Positions 6,983 to 15,276 of a stretch of 64,000 nt of DNA are shown here, one piece after another. The first letter of the stretch is position 1. The number at the start of each line of letters is the position of its first letter. This stretch comes from Rhodobiaceae bacterium (lineage in GTDB: Bacteria; Pseudomonadota; Alphaproteobacteria; Parvibaculales; Parvibaculaceae), in assembly GCA_003330885.1 (NCBI GenBank), contig CP030277.1, positions 3,708,001-3,772,000 on the forward strand. The letters are read 5' to 3'. The position numbers and the translations under genes are program-made. Below the pieces are notes generated by a model. That model saw only the letters and a list, made by a program, of their open reading frames with translations. It had not been told where the DNA came from and searched no databases.

Positions 6983-9388
6983 ATGGCGTCTGAAACTCAA
7001 ATGACCGACTCTGAATTCCTGTACCGATTTCGGTCCGGGTTGGTGGCTGCGTGGATTATGCCGCTCGCAATCACCTTTCTCGTAGTCAGTTTTTTGGGAG
7101 GATATTCTCTCGGGCAATTAATGCAGACGCTCCAGCATCTCGTGAGCGTATATGCGGTGATTGGTATCGCGCTCAGCTATGCGGCCCACGACAGATTTAT
7201 GCGCAAGACGGTGGAACTGGCCGGCGCCCCCGACGAACGATGTCGTGAAGAGGCGGAACACCGCGTCGCACGCTTCCCCTATTTGTTTGCTGGTTTCTAT
7301 CTGCCCTATGCAGCGGCTGCTCCGCTTGTAGTGAACTTCAGTTTGAGCCAACAGCTGGGCCGCAGCATTTCTCTCGGTGATCATCTGTTTGCAATTATGG
7401 GTGTCGCCGCGCCGGCTTCGATTATGATGCTCATTGCCCTCTACGTCTTTGCGGATCTTGTGGGTCAGTTTTTCGGTCCCCGGGGTTTCAAGACTCATTT
7501 CCTCTCTCTTCGGGTAAAAGTATTTGCACTCGGTGTCGTCCTGCCGATGACGGTGAGCTCTGTCCTGATCCTTTATGTAGAGCAAGCGTATGGCGGCGCA
7601 GGCGCGGGGATTTTTCTTGTCTGGCTTGCGCTCGTGGCGGCAACTCTGCCCGTTGCCTATTTTGCTTTGAAGAATTTCAAAAAGGGCATCGATCCCCTAT
7701 GGGACCTGCGATCCCAAGCGCTCACTGTTTTTGACGATCTCGACACCATCATTGAACCTGTTCCAGTTTCCTTAGATGAGTTTGGCGATGTCACCCGCGA
7801 CTGGGTTTCACTTACGCGGCGCATGACGGGATATTGGCGCGAATTGCACAGAACAACAGAGCACTTTCAAACTCTTATCAATGCGATTGAAGAGGCAATC
7901 GCCATAGTTGATTTTGATATGAAGGCGGTGTTCCTGGGGCCTGGCTTTGGTGAGTGGTTTGATGAACGCCCCTCAGAGTTTATTGGGTACAAGATTTCCG
8001 ACTTGGTCCATCGGGATGATGTCGAGCGGTTCATAGAGCTGGCAGCCGAAGCGATTGATGCTCCAGATCACAGGCCAGAAGGGCAGTTCCGTTTGCGGCA
8101 TCCGGACGGCACTTACCACAGGACATTATGTTCCTGGCGACACATCCATTTGATCTCTGGCGAGCCATCGCTATTCCTCAGCCTTCGTGATGTATCTCAG
8201 CAATTGACAGCGCAGGAGCGTCTGAGAGCTGGAGAGATCAGGCTGCGCACAATGATGCAGAGTGTGGCCGACGGCATCTTGTCGACGGACGAAAATGGCG
8301 TCATCCAGTCTGTTAACCCGGCCGCATCGAGACTATTTGGGTATGATGGCGAAGAGCTCATTGGCTCGAGCGTCGGCATTCTCCTGCCGTCATATTTGAC
8401 CTTGGCACTCCAGCATGCGTCTCCCGCAGGCGGTGCCGCTGATGGTTTAGGCCGTTTGGTCGGACAGGGTGGCCAGGAAATGCGGGGCCAGCGCAAAGAC
8501 GGCGAAAGCTTCCCTATCGAGCTTTCTGTGACGGAGATGCGCATCGGGGAAGAGCATTATTATGTCAGTGTAGTGCGCGACATTACCGAACAAAAAGCTT
8601 CTGAGGCTGATCTTAGGGCGGCGCTGCATGATGCAGAATCGGCCAACAGGACAAAGTCACTCTTCTTGGCAAACATGAGCCACGAGCTGAGGACACCGCT
8701 AAATGCCGTGATCGGTTTCTCCGAAGTGATGCAGCAGGAGATGTTTGGCCCGCTCGATAATGAGCGCTACATGGATTATGTCGGCAGCATCCACGATTCC
8801 AGCCGGCACCTTCTGTCGGTTATCAACGACATTCTGGATATTTCGCGTATCGAATCCGGTGAAATGGAACTCGACGACGAATGGCTTGAACTCGATGAAG
8901 TGCTCGAATGGGCAAAGGACCGTGCCGCACCCACCGGGACATCGGCGCAACATGCTCCTGTTCATTTGGGCGACCTCGATGGTCTGCCCGAAATCAGCGT
9001 GGACCGCCGTGCGCTAAGGCAGGTCGTTCTCAATTTGCTTTCAAATGCGATTAAATTTACGCCTGCAGATGGTCGCGTTGACCTATCGGCTCATATGAAT
9101 GATGCGGCAGGCATATCAATTGTTGTGCGGGATACAGGCATTGGCATCCCTGCAGACCAGGTAGAAAAAATGACCCTGCCTTTTACTCAGTCTGACAACT
9201 CGCTGGCCAGACGGTTCGAAGGTACAGGTCTTGGACTTGCGATCACCAAATCACTGGTCGAGGCTCACCAGGGTCATCTTGATATCGAGAGCACGGAAGG
9301 CGAGGGCACAACCATCACGGTACGCCTCCCCGCTGACAGGGTGTCGTCGGAGCCGGTATCATCGCAGGTTGAAGCAGGGCTCGCTTAG
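6983..9388 (+). CDS. Membrane PAS sensor histidine kinase, PleC/DivJ/PdhS-like transmitter
   Basis: An 801-residue kinase. The N-terminal 235 residues contain about six hydrophobic membrane segments. Two PAS-like domains follow (about 290-395 and 415-530; the second has the VNPAASRLFGYDGEELIG signature and ends in a PAC-type VVRDITEQKASE). The HisKA box MSHELRTPLNAVIGFSE has its phospho-His near residue 566, and the HATPase domain shows the N box NLLSNAIKFTP, DTGIGIP and GTGLGLAI. The text following the His box (EMFGPL, then HLLSVINDILDISRIESG) is the flavour found in DivJ, PleC and PdhS kinases that act on DivK; cell-cycle involvement is inferred from that and from the CtrA-like box upstream. 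It has no adjacent response regulator. It converges on, and overlaps by 4 bases, the hydrolase gene. Confidence 0.9.
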   Translation: MASETQMTDSEFLYRFRSGLVAAWIMPLAITFLVVSFLGGYSLGQLMQTLQHLVSVYAVIGIALSYAAHDRFMRKTVELAGAPDERCREEAEHRVARFPYLFAGFYLPYAAAAPLVVNFSLSQQLGRSISLGDHLFAIMGVAAPASIMMLIALYVFADLVGQFFGPRGFKTHFLSLRVKVFALGVVLPMTVSSVLILYVEQAYGGAGAGIFLVWLALVAATLPVAYFALKNFKKGIDPLWDLRSQALTVFDDLDTIIEPVPVSLDEFGDVTRDWVSLTRRMTGYWRELHRTTEHFQTLINAIEEAIAIVDFDMKAVFLGPGFGEWFDERPSEFIGYKISDLVHRDDVERFIELAAEAIDAPDHRPEGQFRLRHPDGTYHRTLCSWRHIHLISGEPSLFLSLRDVSQQLTAQERLRAGEIRLRTMMQSVADGILSTDENGVIQSVNPAASRLFGYDGEELIGSSVGILLPSYLTLALQHASPAGGAADGLGRLVGQGGQEMRGQRKDGESFPIELSVTEMRIGEEHYYVSVVRDITEQKASEADLRAALHDAESANRTKSLFLANMSHELRTPLNAVIGFSEVMQQEMFGPLDNERYMDYVGSIHDSSRHLLSVINDILDISRIESGEMELDDEWLELDEVLEWAKDRAAPTGTSAQHAPVHLGDLDGLPEISVDRRALRQVVLNLLSNAIKFTPADGRVDLSAHMNDAAGISIVVRDTGIGIPADQVEKMTLPFTQSDNSLARRFEGTGLGLAITKSLVEAHQGHLDIESTEGEGTTITVRLPADRVSSEPVSSQVEAGLA

Positions 9389-10278
9389 GCTTCGAGGAAG
9401 CCCTCCACCAGTTCTAGGAATTCACTCAACTGGTCATGATGGACCCAATGTCCAGCATTCTCGATATTCACGACCTGCGCATTCTGGAAATGCTCAGCGC
9501 GGCCATCTTCTAGAGGGTCGCTTGCCCAACTTTCAGTGCCGCGGATCAGCAATGTCGGACAGGTAATGCGGGACCAGAAGTGCTGGGATTCCGCTGGCGT
9601 GAAACCGGCCGGTGAAAAGGCGCGCACATAATTGTCGAACTTCCAGCTATAAGTGCCGTCTTCATTCTGGCTGACGCCATGGACCGTCAAATGGCGCGCG
9701 TGCTCCGGCGAGAGATGCGGGTTCTCATCCTGCATCCGCGTGAACGCATCAAGAATGCTTTCATACCGACGCGGCTGTCGGCTCGACAGCTTCCGCATTT
9801 GCTCTACCCACTGGGCAGTGCGCTCATGGATGGGTGTCTTTTCGCGCTCTGCGATCATCTTTGGAGAGGGACCAAGGCCTTCAATGACCACCAGTTTCTT
9901 GACCGTCTCCGGGTAAAGCCCTGCATATCGCAAGGCCACCGCGCCGCCCATGGAGTGAGCGATGATCGTGACTGGATTGAGCTTTTTCTGATGAATGAGC
10001 TGGGCAATGTCATAGACAAAGTCGGTGAGGTCGTAGGTCCCGCCAATCATCCATTGGCTGTCGCCATGTCCGCGCAGGTCAGGCGCAATGATATGATGTG
10101 TATCCCTAAAGGATTGGGCGACCCAATCCCAGTTCCGGCAGTGATCGCGTCCCCCATGCACCAGCAAGAGAGGTTCAGCCTCTTCGTTTCCCCAATCCAC
10201 ATAATGCAGGCGCAGCCGCTGCGAAAAATAGGTATGGGAAGTGGGGCCGGGGCCGGTAAGCGCGTGGGTCGCTGCCAT
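9385..10278 (-). CDS. Alpha/beta-hydrolase fold enzyme
   Basis: A 297-residue cytoplasmic hydrolase of ordinary length. LLLVHGGRDHCRNWD (about residues 38-52) is the oxyanion-hole HG region, GHSMGGAVAL (about 108-117) supplies the nucleophile Ser, and NAGHWVHHDQ near residue 275 supplies the catalytic His. The acid is probably the Asp in TESWASDP. The layout is that of epoxide hydrolase, haloalkane dehalogenase or ester hydrolase relatives, and the substrate is not decided. The gene stands alone on the minus strand and converges with the kinase at 9385-9388. The 71 bases between it and the upstream sensor gene hold no clear terminator. Confidence 0.85.
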   Translation of the reverse strand: MAATHALTGPGPTSHTYFSQRLRLHYVDWGNEEAEPLLLVHGGRDHCRNWDWVAQSFRDTHHIIAPDLRGHGDSQWMIGGTYDLTDFVYDIAQLIHQKKLNPVTIIAHSMGGAVALRYAGLYPETVKKLVVIEGLGPSPKMIAEREKTPIHERTAQWVEQMRKLSSRQPRRYESILDAFTRMQDENPHLSPEHARHLTVHGVSQNEDGTYSWKFDNYVRAFSPAGFTPAESQHFWSRITCPTLLIRGTESWASDPLEDGRAEHFQNAQVVNIENAGHWVHHDQLSEFLELVEGFLEA

Positions 10279-10349
10279 TCGAACATGTCCTTGATCTTAT
10301 GATTTGCAGCCAGTTTACGTTATCCGCTTGGGCACGGCAAAGCCGCATA

Positions 10350-11753
10350 TCACTGGCTCGCCGGGAGCGTTAGTGTGACAACCAATCCGCCCTCTGGAGC
10401 GTTTTTGAGATGTACATCACCTCCATGACGCCGCGCGATGGTGCGTGCAATGGCAAGACCGAGCCCGGTTCCGCCTGTTTCCCGGTTTCGTGAGTCTTCG
10501 ACCCTGAAAAAGGGCTGGAATACTTGTTCATGCAGTTCAGTGGGGATGCCGGGCCCTTTGTCAGAAATGGTGAGCGCAACACCCTGTGGTCCTGAAGAGA
10601 GATAAACATCCGCCTCCGATCCATAGGCGATGGCATTCCGGATCACATTGGAAATTGCGCGGCGCATTTCATTTGGACCGCACCGATAGGAAAGCGATGG
10701 CGGGCCATGGTAGCGCGCGGGCCCATCGGTCTGCATCAAGTCGTCCGTCAGGCTTCTAGTGAGTTCTGCAAGATCAATGACCCGCCGTTCTTCAACCTCG
10801 GTCTCTCCGCGCGCAAAGGCAAGCCCCGCATCAAGCATGGTCTGCATTTCTTCAATGTCTGCTTCGGCCTTCGCCTGTTGCTCGGCGTCTTCGATGAACT
10901 CTGCCCTGAGGCGCAAACGAGTGAGGACGGTGCGCAGGTCGTGGGCAATAGCCGCAAGCATGAGTGATCGGTCGTCGATCATGCGTTGCACGCGGGTCTG
11001 CATTTTGTTGAATGCTTTAGAGGCGCGCCTGAGTTCCCGCGATCCGGTCACCGGCAGGGGATCGACATTAATGTCCCGGCCGAGATTCTCGGCTGCCGCC
11101 GAGAAAGTCCGCAAAGGTCGGACGAGGCGATTGCTGAACCAGATGACGACACCGGCAACCAGGAGCCAGAAAATCCAGGGGCCGATGCCAGAGGAAGGTT
11201 GTTGGAACATGCCAAAGGCCCGGATGGGGAACTCATACACCACCCAGTTTCCATCCAATAGCTGAACAGAGAGGGTAATGATCCCATCCCAGTCCCACTC
11301 GCCACGATATCCAATGCGAACCTCACGGTTCTCCAAGGGGCCCAGAAGCTCGCGCGCCTCTTCCTCGAAGTTTCCACCCCGGTCAGGTCGAAGGCGATGG
11401 CCGGCATCAGGCGCGCTGCTTTGCACATTGACTCGGAGAAAGATGCCTGTGAGGGCTTGGGTTAGGGCCTCGCGTTCCTCTTCATTGGCGCGGTCCAGAA
11501 GCTGGGTTGCGGCGATAACTTGTTCAGCCGCCACCTCCTCGGGCTCATCGAACTCCCAGCGGTCATTGTCGCCAAAAATCCAGCCGACCAGCTGCACCAC
11601 AAACAGAATGCCGACAACCATAAGGATGATGCGTCCGGCCAGCCCGCCGGGCAGGAACCGGTTCGCGTTCCGCCGAAATTTTCTGCGGAGTTCTCTTGCC
11701 TCTTGGGTTCGCTCGCGTCTGCGATGGTGTCGGGAGCGACGGCGGCGGGTCAT
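10350..11753 (-). CDS. EnvZ-type sensor histidine kinase
   Basis: A 467-residue inner-membrane kinase. A basic N-terminus (many Arg) precedes TM1 (about residues 38-62), a periplasmic region of about 130 residues and TM2 (about 190-212), then a HAMP linker beginning RLVRPLRTFSAA. The dimerisation box is AAIAHDLRTVLTRLRLR with phospho-His near 269; the position after Thr is Val where EnvZ-like kinases normally have Pro. The HATPase shows NVIRNAIAYG, DKGPGIP and GTGLGLAIA. It overlaps the response regulator stop as ATGA, so the pair is coupled. Family knowledge suggests envelope or osmotic stress sensing; the adjacent LTXXQ protein supports an envelope role. Confidence 0.92.
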   Translation of the reverse strand: MTRRRRSRHHRRRERTQEARELRRKFRRNANRFLPGGLAGRIILMVVGILFVVQLVGWIFGDNDRWEFDEPEEVAAEQVIAATQLLDRANEEEREALTQALTGIFLRVNVQSSAPDAGHRLRPDRGGNFEEEARELLGPLENREVRIGYRGEWDWDGIITLSVQLLDGNWVVYEFPIRAFGMFQQPSSGIGPWIFWLLVAGVVIWFSNRLVRPLRTFSAAAENLGRDINVDPLPVTGSRELRRASKAFNKMQTRVQRMIDDRSLMLAAIAHDLRTVLTRLRLRAEFIEDAEQQAKAEADIEEMQTMLDAGLAFARGETEVEERRVIDLAELTRSLTDDLMQTDGPARYHGPPSLSYRCGPNEMRRAISNVIRNAIAYGSEADVYLSSGPQGVALTISDKGPGIPTELHEQVFQPFFRVEDSRNRETGGTGLGLAIARTIARRHGGDVHLKNAPEGGLVVTLTLPASQ

Positions 11754-12463
11754 GCGCGGGTGACCTCTGCGGTGAACATGTAGCCGCCACCACGAATGGT
11801 TTTGATGGTCCGGGGCAGCTTGTGATCCTCTTCGATCTTGCGGCGCAGTCTGGAGAGCTGCACATCAATGCTTCGATCAAATGGCATGGCCTCCCGGCCC
11901 TTCGTGATGTCGAGCAACTGGTCACGGGAAAGAACCCGGTTCGGGCGCTCTACAAAGGCGATTAAGAGATCAAACTCACCAGATGTCAGTTCAACATCTT
12001 GACCGTCAGGACTGGTTAAGGCGCGGGATCGAGGGTCAAGCTGCCATCCTTCGAACTGAAAACTCGTGTCGGCGACCGGTTCGTCATGTTTGGGCTCAGC
12101 GCGCCTGAGGATTGCCTTGATGCGGGCCAGCAGCTCCCGAGGGTTGAAGGGCTTTGGCAGGTAATCATCTGCCCCGATCTCCAGGCCGATGATCCGATCT
12201 GTCTCCTCGCCCATAGCTGTCAACATGATGACCGGAAGGTCTGAGGTGGCGCGGATCCGACGGCAGACGCTCAGGCCATCCTCTCCCGGCATCATGACAT
12301 CAAGAACCACCAGATCGAACTTGCCCGCCTCTATGGCGGCCATGCAGGAAACCGCATCCTCGGCCAAGGTCACGCGGAAGCCGTGTTTGGTCAGGAAACG
12401 TTTTACGAGGTCTCGAATTTCCCGGTCATCATCGACGACCAAAAGGTGGGGTAAACTGCTCAT
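11750..12463 (-). CDS. OmpR-family response regulator
   Basis: A 237-residue two-domain regulator. The receiver has the acidic pocket VVDDDRE, the phospho-acceptor Asp in VVLDVMMPGEDG (about residue 54), Thr/Ser in IMLTAMG and Lys in PKPFNPRELLARI. The C-terminal winged helix (about 140-235) is of the OmpR type, with DRSIDVQLSRLRRKIEED and the terminal RGGGYMF wing. It is first in an operon with its kinase, joined by an ATGA overlap. The gene is divergent from the LTXXQ protein, and the 186-base gap carries two paired GTAAC-type repeats that probably are its own binding sites, giving autoregulation. Confidence 0.94.
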   Translation of the reverse strand: MSSLPHLLVVDDDREIRDLVKRFLTKHGFRVTLAEDAVSCMAAIEAGKFDLVVLDVMMPGEDGLSVCRRIRATSDLPVIMLTAMGEETDRIIGLEIGADDYLPKPFNPRELLARIKAILRRAEPKHDEPVADTSFQFEGWQLDPRSRALTSPDGQDVELTSGEFDLLIAFVERPNRVLSRDQLLDITKGREAMPFDRSIDVQLSRLRRKIEEDHKLPRTIKTIRGGGYMFTAEVTRA

Positions 12464-12507
12464 GCTCCAAATTTAGTCCATAATTGGCGAGGTCGCGCCT
12501 GATTTTT

Positions 12508-12564
12508 GTAACGTCGGGTAACAACCGCCTTAACAGGGCCGGGCTTGTTACAATCGGTTACAAT
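12508..12564. promoter_or_regulatory. Two opposed OmpR-type tandem binding sites in a divergent promoter
   Basis: GTAAC at 12508-12512 and 12518-12522 form a direct repeat with a 10-base period. GTTACAAT at 12547-12554 and 12557-12564 form a second perfect 10-base-period repeat in the opposite orientation. OmpR/PhoB-family dimers bind head-to-tail half-sites about one helical turn apart, so each pair fits one dimer. The first pair is 45 bases upstream of the response regulator and the second 86 bases upstream of the LTXXQ gene. Both orientations point outward to the divergent genes. Confidence 0.75.
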
Positions 12565-12649
12565 TCGATACGGCCCTGAGAGGATAAACGGCGCGGAAGT
12601 CCCCAGATTGAAGTGGCAGACAACAAGCCCCCGATCCTGGAGAAAATCA

Positions 12650-13171
12650 ATGTCCCACCGACCCGCCCCTCTTAGTCAAAGCATGACTGTTAACACCTTT
12701 GCGGCAGGCGTCTTCGCCGTCGTCGTATCAATTCTGGCGGTCGTCGCTCCGGCCAATGCTGAAGATGCCACCGTGCAGAATGCCTCATGGTTTGGCTGGG
12801 GTGAGCGGACTGCTGCTGCCCGCTGTGAGCGCGGCGTCGATCATTTTGTTGAAGAAATGATGGAACATGCCGAAGAAGAAGTGGAATTCACTTCAACCCA
12901 GCAAGCCGCATGGGATGATCTGATCGCAGCCGTCCGGCAGGGTGGCAGCGAAGTGACTACTTTTTGCGGGAAGGTCGATGCTGCCCGTGCAGCAGACGCA
13001 GCGCCTGCAACTGAACGACTGGCAATGGCAGAAGAAGCAGTGGCCGTTGGACTGAAAACAATTCAGACCATCCGGCCCGCCTTTGACGCGTTTTACAACA
13101 CGCTCGATGCAGAGCAGAAAGAAATGCTCAACGGTGCTGCCAATCACCGTCGTCGCGGTTGGTGGCACTAA
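12650..13171 (+). CDS. Periplasmic LTXXQ-motif protein, Spy/CpxP-like
   Basis: A 173-residue exported protein. The first about 36 residues contain a hydrophobic segment and an AxA cleavage region (PANAED). The mature part is helical and rich in Glu/Ala, with two LTXXQ-like elements (FTSTQQAAW near the middle and LDAEQKEML near the end) and a histidine/arginine-rich tail. LTXXQ proteins such as CpxP and Spy are periplasmic chaperones or stress modulators. The start at 12650 was chosen for the GGAG at 12639-12642, 7 bases upstream; a longer in-frame start at 12545 lies within the regulator repeats. It is divergent from the OmpR/EnvZ-type operon, the same arrangement as cpxP with cpxRA. Confidence 0.82.
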   Translation: MSHRPAPLSQSMTVNTFAAGVFAVVVSILAVVAPANAEDATVQNASWFGWGERTAAARCERGVDHFVEEMMEHAEEEVEFTSTQQAAWDDLIAAVRQGGSEVTTFCGKVDAARAADAAPATERLAMAEEAVAVGLKTIQTIRPAFDAFYNTLDAEQKEMLNGAANHRRRGWWH

Positions 13172-13221
13172 AGCGTTTTCAACAAAAGTTGCAGACTTTT
13201 GTGGTTCGAAAACGCGACGAA
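13172..13221 (+). repeat. Dispersed two-stem hairpin repeat, copy 1
   Basis: Directly after the LTXXQ stop codon. The outer stem is GCGTTTTC (13173-13180) with GAAAACGC (13208-13215); the inner stem is CAAAAGT (13183-13189) with ACTTTTG (13195-13201). A GCGAC trailer follows the outer stem, as in the other copies at 28254, 40203 and 53354. It has no T-run, so it is not a simple terminator. Confidence 0.8.
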
Positions 13222-13253
13222 ACAAAGTCCTAGTGACTAAAGAGCCATCAAGG

Positions 13254-13285
13254 GCCGGCGGGGCTGATCCTCCGCCGGCTTTTTT
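13254..13285 (+). terminator. Rho-independent terminator of the LTXXQ gene
   Basis: GCCGGCGG (13254-13261) pairs with CCGCCGGC (13272-13279) and is followed by six T residues. It is placed between the LTXXQ gene and the convergent membrane-protein gene. Confidence 0.88.
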
Positions 13286-13290
13286 GTGGC

Positions 13291-13800
13291 CTACGCAGAG
13301 GCCCGCAAGTGTCGAACAAGTCCAAGCACAACGACTGCGAAGAGTATGTGGACGGCAACAACCGGTGGCCACCCGAAGAGATAGATAATGTCATTGGCGA
13401 GCCCTGGTTTGAAGGGGCCGCCGCCAAAGGCGAGACCGCGTGTCCCGTAAAAGGCATTGGCCATGGCGGGCAGGGTGAAAAGCCACCCATTAATAAGCGC
13501 CGACCAGTAGAAGATCGTGAACTCTTTTTGACTGAGCCGCATGAACTGACCCGCGAAGGCAAAGGCCATAAGCAGCAGCCCATGAGTAATGGCTTCCATA
13601 TGGCCCATGCGGAAACCGCGGGAGTCGCCCGGAATGTTGACCTCAATCTGAATAGGCAACGGCCACAGCACAATCTCGCCGAGGAGATGAAAGAACCACG
13701 CCCAGCCAAAGACGATGCCGACAATGAAAAGGCCGACCCCGTTCAAAAGCAGCAATGTCTGCATGCGCGGCGTAATGGTTGAATGATCTGTTTGTGACAT
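13291..13800 (-). CDS. Small four-helix membrane protein, paralogue B (styrene-oxide-isomerase-like?)
   Basis: A 169-residue protein with about four hydrophobic segments and no signal peptide. Conserved loops include PGDSRGFRMGHMEAITHG (about residues 53-70) and GTRGLAFGGGP. The pattern PG...G....H...(N/H)G plus a later xRGLxFG resembles, from memory, the haem-binding membrane isomerase StyC; this is inference, and no search was possible. It is a tandem duplicate of the gene at 13822-14331, nearly identical through the central 50 residues. The start at 13800 aligns with the paralogue's MSQ N-terminus and has GAGG just upstream. Both lie in a run with a di-metal hydrolase-like gene, possibly all under the nearby TetR regulator. 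Confidence 0.7.
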   Translation of the reverse strand: MSQTDHSTITPRMQTLLLLNGVGLFIVGIVFGWAWFFHLLGEIVLWPLPIQIEVNIPGDSRGFRMGHMEAITHGLLLMAFAFAGQFMRLSQKEFTIFYWSALINGWLFTLPAMANAFYGTRGLAFGGGPFKPGLANDIIYLFGWPPVVAVHILFAVVVLGLVRHLRASA

Positions 13801-13821
13801 GGGTCCCCTCAAGTCGTTCTA

Positions 13822-14331
13822 TCAGTCAGCTTGTTTCAAATAGCGCCACAGGCCGAGGGCCGCGAGCACCAGAAGCACATGGACGGCCACTGCTGGTGGC
13901 AATCCAAAAAAGTAGACAATGTCGTTCACGATCGACTCTTTGAAAGGGCCACCGCCGAACGCCAGGCCCCGCGTCCCGGCAAATGCGTTGACCATGGCTG
14001 TCAGTGTAAAGAACCAGGCGTTGATTTGAGCTGACCAGAAGAAGACAGAAAATTCCTTTTGGCTCAGGCGCATAAATTGCCCGCCAAACGCCAGCGCCAT
14101 CAGCAACAACCCGTGGGTGATGGCTTCCATATGGCCCATGCGAAACCCGCGGGAGTCACCGGGAATGTCCACTTCAATCTGAATAGGCAAGGGCCAGAGC
14201 ACGATCTCGCCCAGAAGATGAAAGAACCAGGCCCACCCGAAAAGGATGCCGACAATGAAGAGGGCAATCCCGTTTAGAAACAAGAGCGCCTGCATGCGCG
14301 GCAGAATGGTCGCGCGGTCTGGTTGTGACAT
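13822..14331 (-). CDS. Small four-helix membrane protein, paralogue A (styrene-oxide-isomerase-like?)
   Basis: A 169-residue protein with about four membrane segments, sharing HLLGEIVLWPLPIQIEV, then the PGDSRGFRMGHMEAITHG loop and TRGLAFGGGP, with the next gene downstream. The shared histidines in MGHMEAITHG and the Arg-Gly-Leu motif are the likely functional residues. The most plausible family is StyC-like membrane isomerase, or an uncharacterised relative; confidence in that is low. It starts 9 bases after the stop of the hydrolase-like gene, and a GAGGA ribosome site lies just upstream, so the three genes are very likely one operon. Confidence 0.72.
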   Translation of the reverse strand: MSQPDRATILPRMQALLFLNGIALFIVGILFGWAWFFHLLGEIVLWPLPIQIEVDIPGDSRGFRMGHMEAITHGLLLMALAFGGQFMRLSQKEFSVFFWSAQINAWFFTLTAMVNAFAGTRGLAFGGGPFKESIVNDIVYFFGLPPAVAVHVLLVLAALGLWRYLKQAD

Positions 14332-14340
14332 CAGCTGTCC

Positions 14341-15255
14341 TCAAACCTGTGGAATGGCGACAGGCTGTGGCTCGTGAAGCCGCGTCGTGTCGAGATTGGC
14401 GGCACCTTCTGGAGCCGCGTCATAGAGTTCTGCCCAATCCAGCCACCAAGTGGGGTCGGGGACTTGTGAGGGGTGATAGCTCGGCCGCCAAATGCGGAAC
14501 CATTTTGGCAGGATGTTTTTCATGATCCGGCCGAGCAGCTTCAACATGCGCCAGCGGCTTTTGATGTTTGACCAGAGGCCATCTTCCCGAAGCAGGTCGC
14601 GATAGCCCTGGCCCATACGCCAGAAAATATGGCCGGTTGCATAGACAAGACCCAGCATCCGCCAGAAATAGCTGGCATGGAGGTGTTTGAAGACATCGAA
14701 TGTCACATTCTTGTGCTCAATCTCTTCCACAAAGTGCCAGAGGATGAGGGAAGCAACGGCCGGGTCACTATTGCCGAAAAGATATTCTCTGTCCTCGATC
14801 AGCATTTCACCGATCGCGAGCGCCATGGATTCAAATCCTTCGGCATAGGCGAGGTTGAACTTAAGAGACTTCTTCTCGCCAAGGTCTTTGTAGTCTTGAG
14901 CCAAGCGCGCCTCGATCTTCGCTGTTGCGGCATAGCCAGCTTCAGTGAGCGTGTCGTTGAATTTCTTATGCTGGCGGAAATGGGTCGCTTCTTGAGCGAC
15001 ATAAAAGTCGAGCTCCTTCTGCAACTGCGGGTCGCTGATCTTGTCCCGCGCCGCACGCATGGTCTTGATGAGATAGGGCTCGAGATAGGGCATGGCGAGC
15101 GAGCCTGAATTCACAATCTGCGAAAACTCAGGACTGCCCGGGTTCCAGTGCCCGGCCCGTTCCTTGGGGGTCCGCTGTTCATAGGAAAAGGGAACGCGTC
15201 TCACTTCCATACGCTCGCGTGGCGCTCTGCCACTGTCTACTGATATGTCGGCCAT
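14341..15255 (-). CDS. Metal-dependent hydrolase-like protein, ferritin-like di-metal type (PF10118-like)
   Basis: A 304-residue, mostly helical protein. YVAQEATHFRQHKKFN (about residues 90-105) and LWHFVEEIEHKNVTFDVF (about 173-190) are paired Glu/His helices typical of di-iron carboxylate proteins; a third Glu-rich helix (FNLAYAEGFESMALAIGEML) sits between them. These match the family annotated as predicted metal-dependent hydrolase. The biochemical role of the family is poorly known, and an oxygenase or hydrolase activity on hydrophobic substrates is only inferred. It heads a minus-strand operon with the two membrane paralogues and is divergent from a TetR regulator over a double operator. 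Confidence 0.78.
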   Translation of the reverse strand: MADISVDSGRAPRERMEVRRVPFSYEQRTPKERAGHWNPGSPEFSQIVNSGSLAMPYLEPYLIKTMRAARDKISDPQLQKELDFYVAQEATHFRQHKKFNDTLTEAGYAATAKIEARLAQDYKDLGEKKSLKFNLAYAEGFESMALAIGEMLIEDREYLFGNSDPAVASLILWHFVEEIEHKNVTFDVFKHLHASYFWRMLGLVYATGHIFWRMGQGYRDLLREDGLWSNIKSRWRMLKLLGRIMKNILPKWFRIWRPSYHPSQVPDPTWWLDWAELYDAAPEGAANLDTTRLHEPQPVAIPQV

Positions 15256-15276
15256 GATGTGCCCCTCATATTCCGA

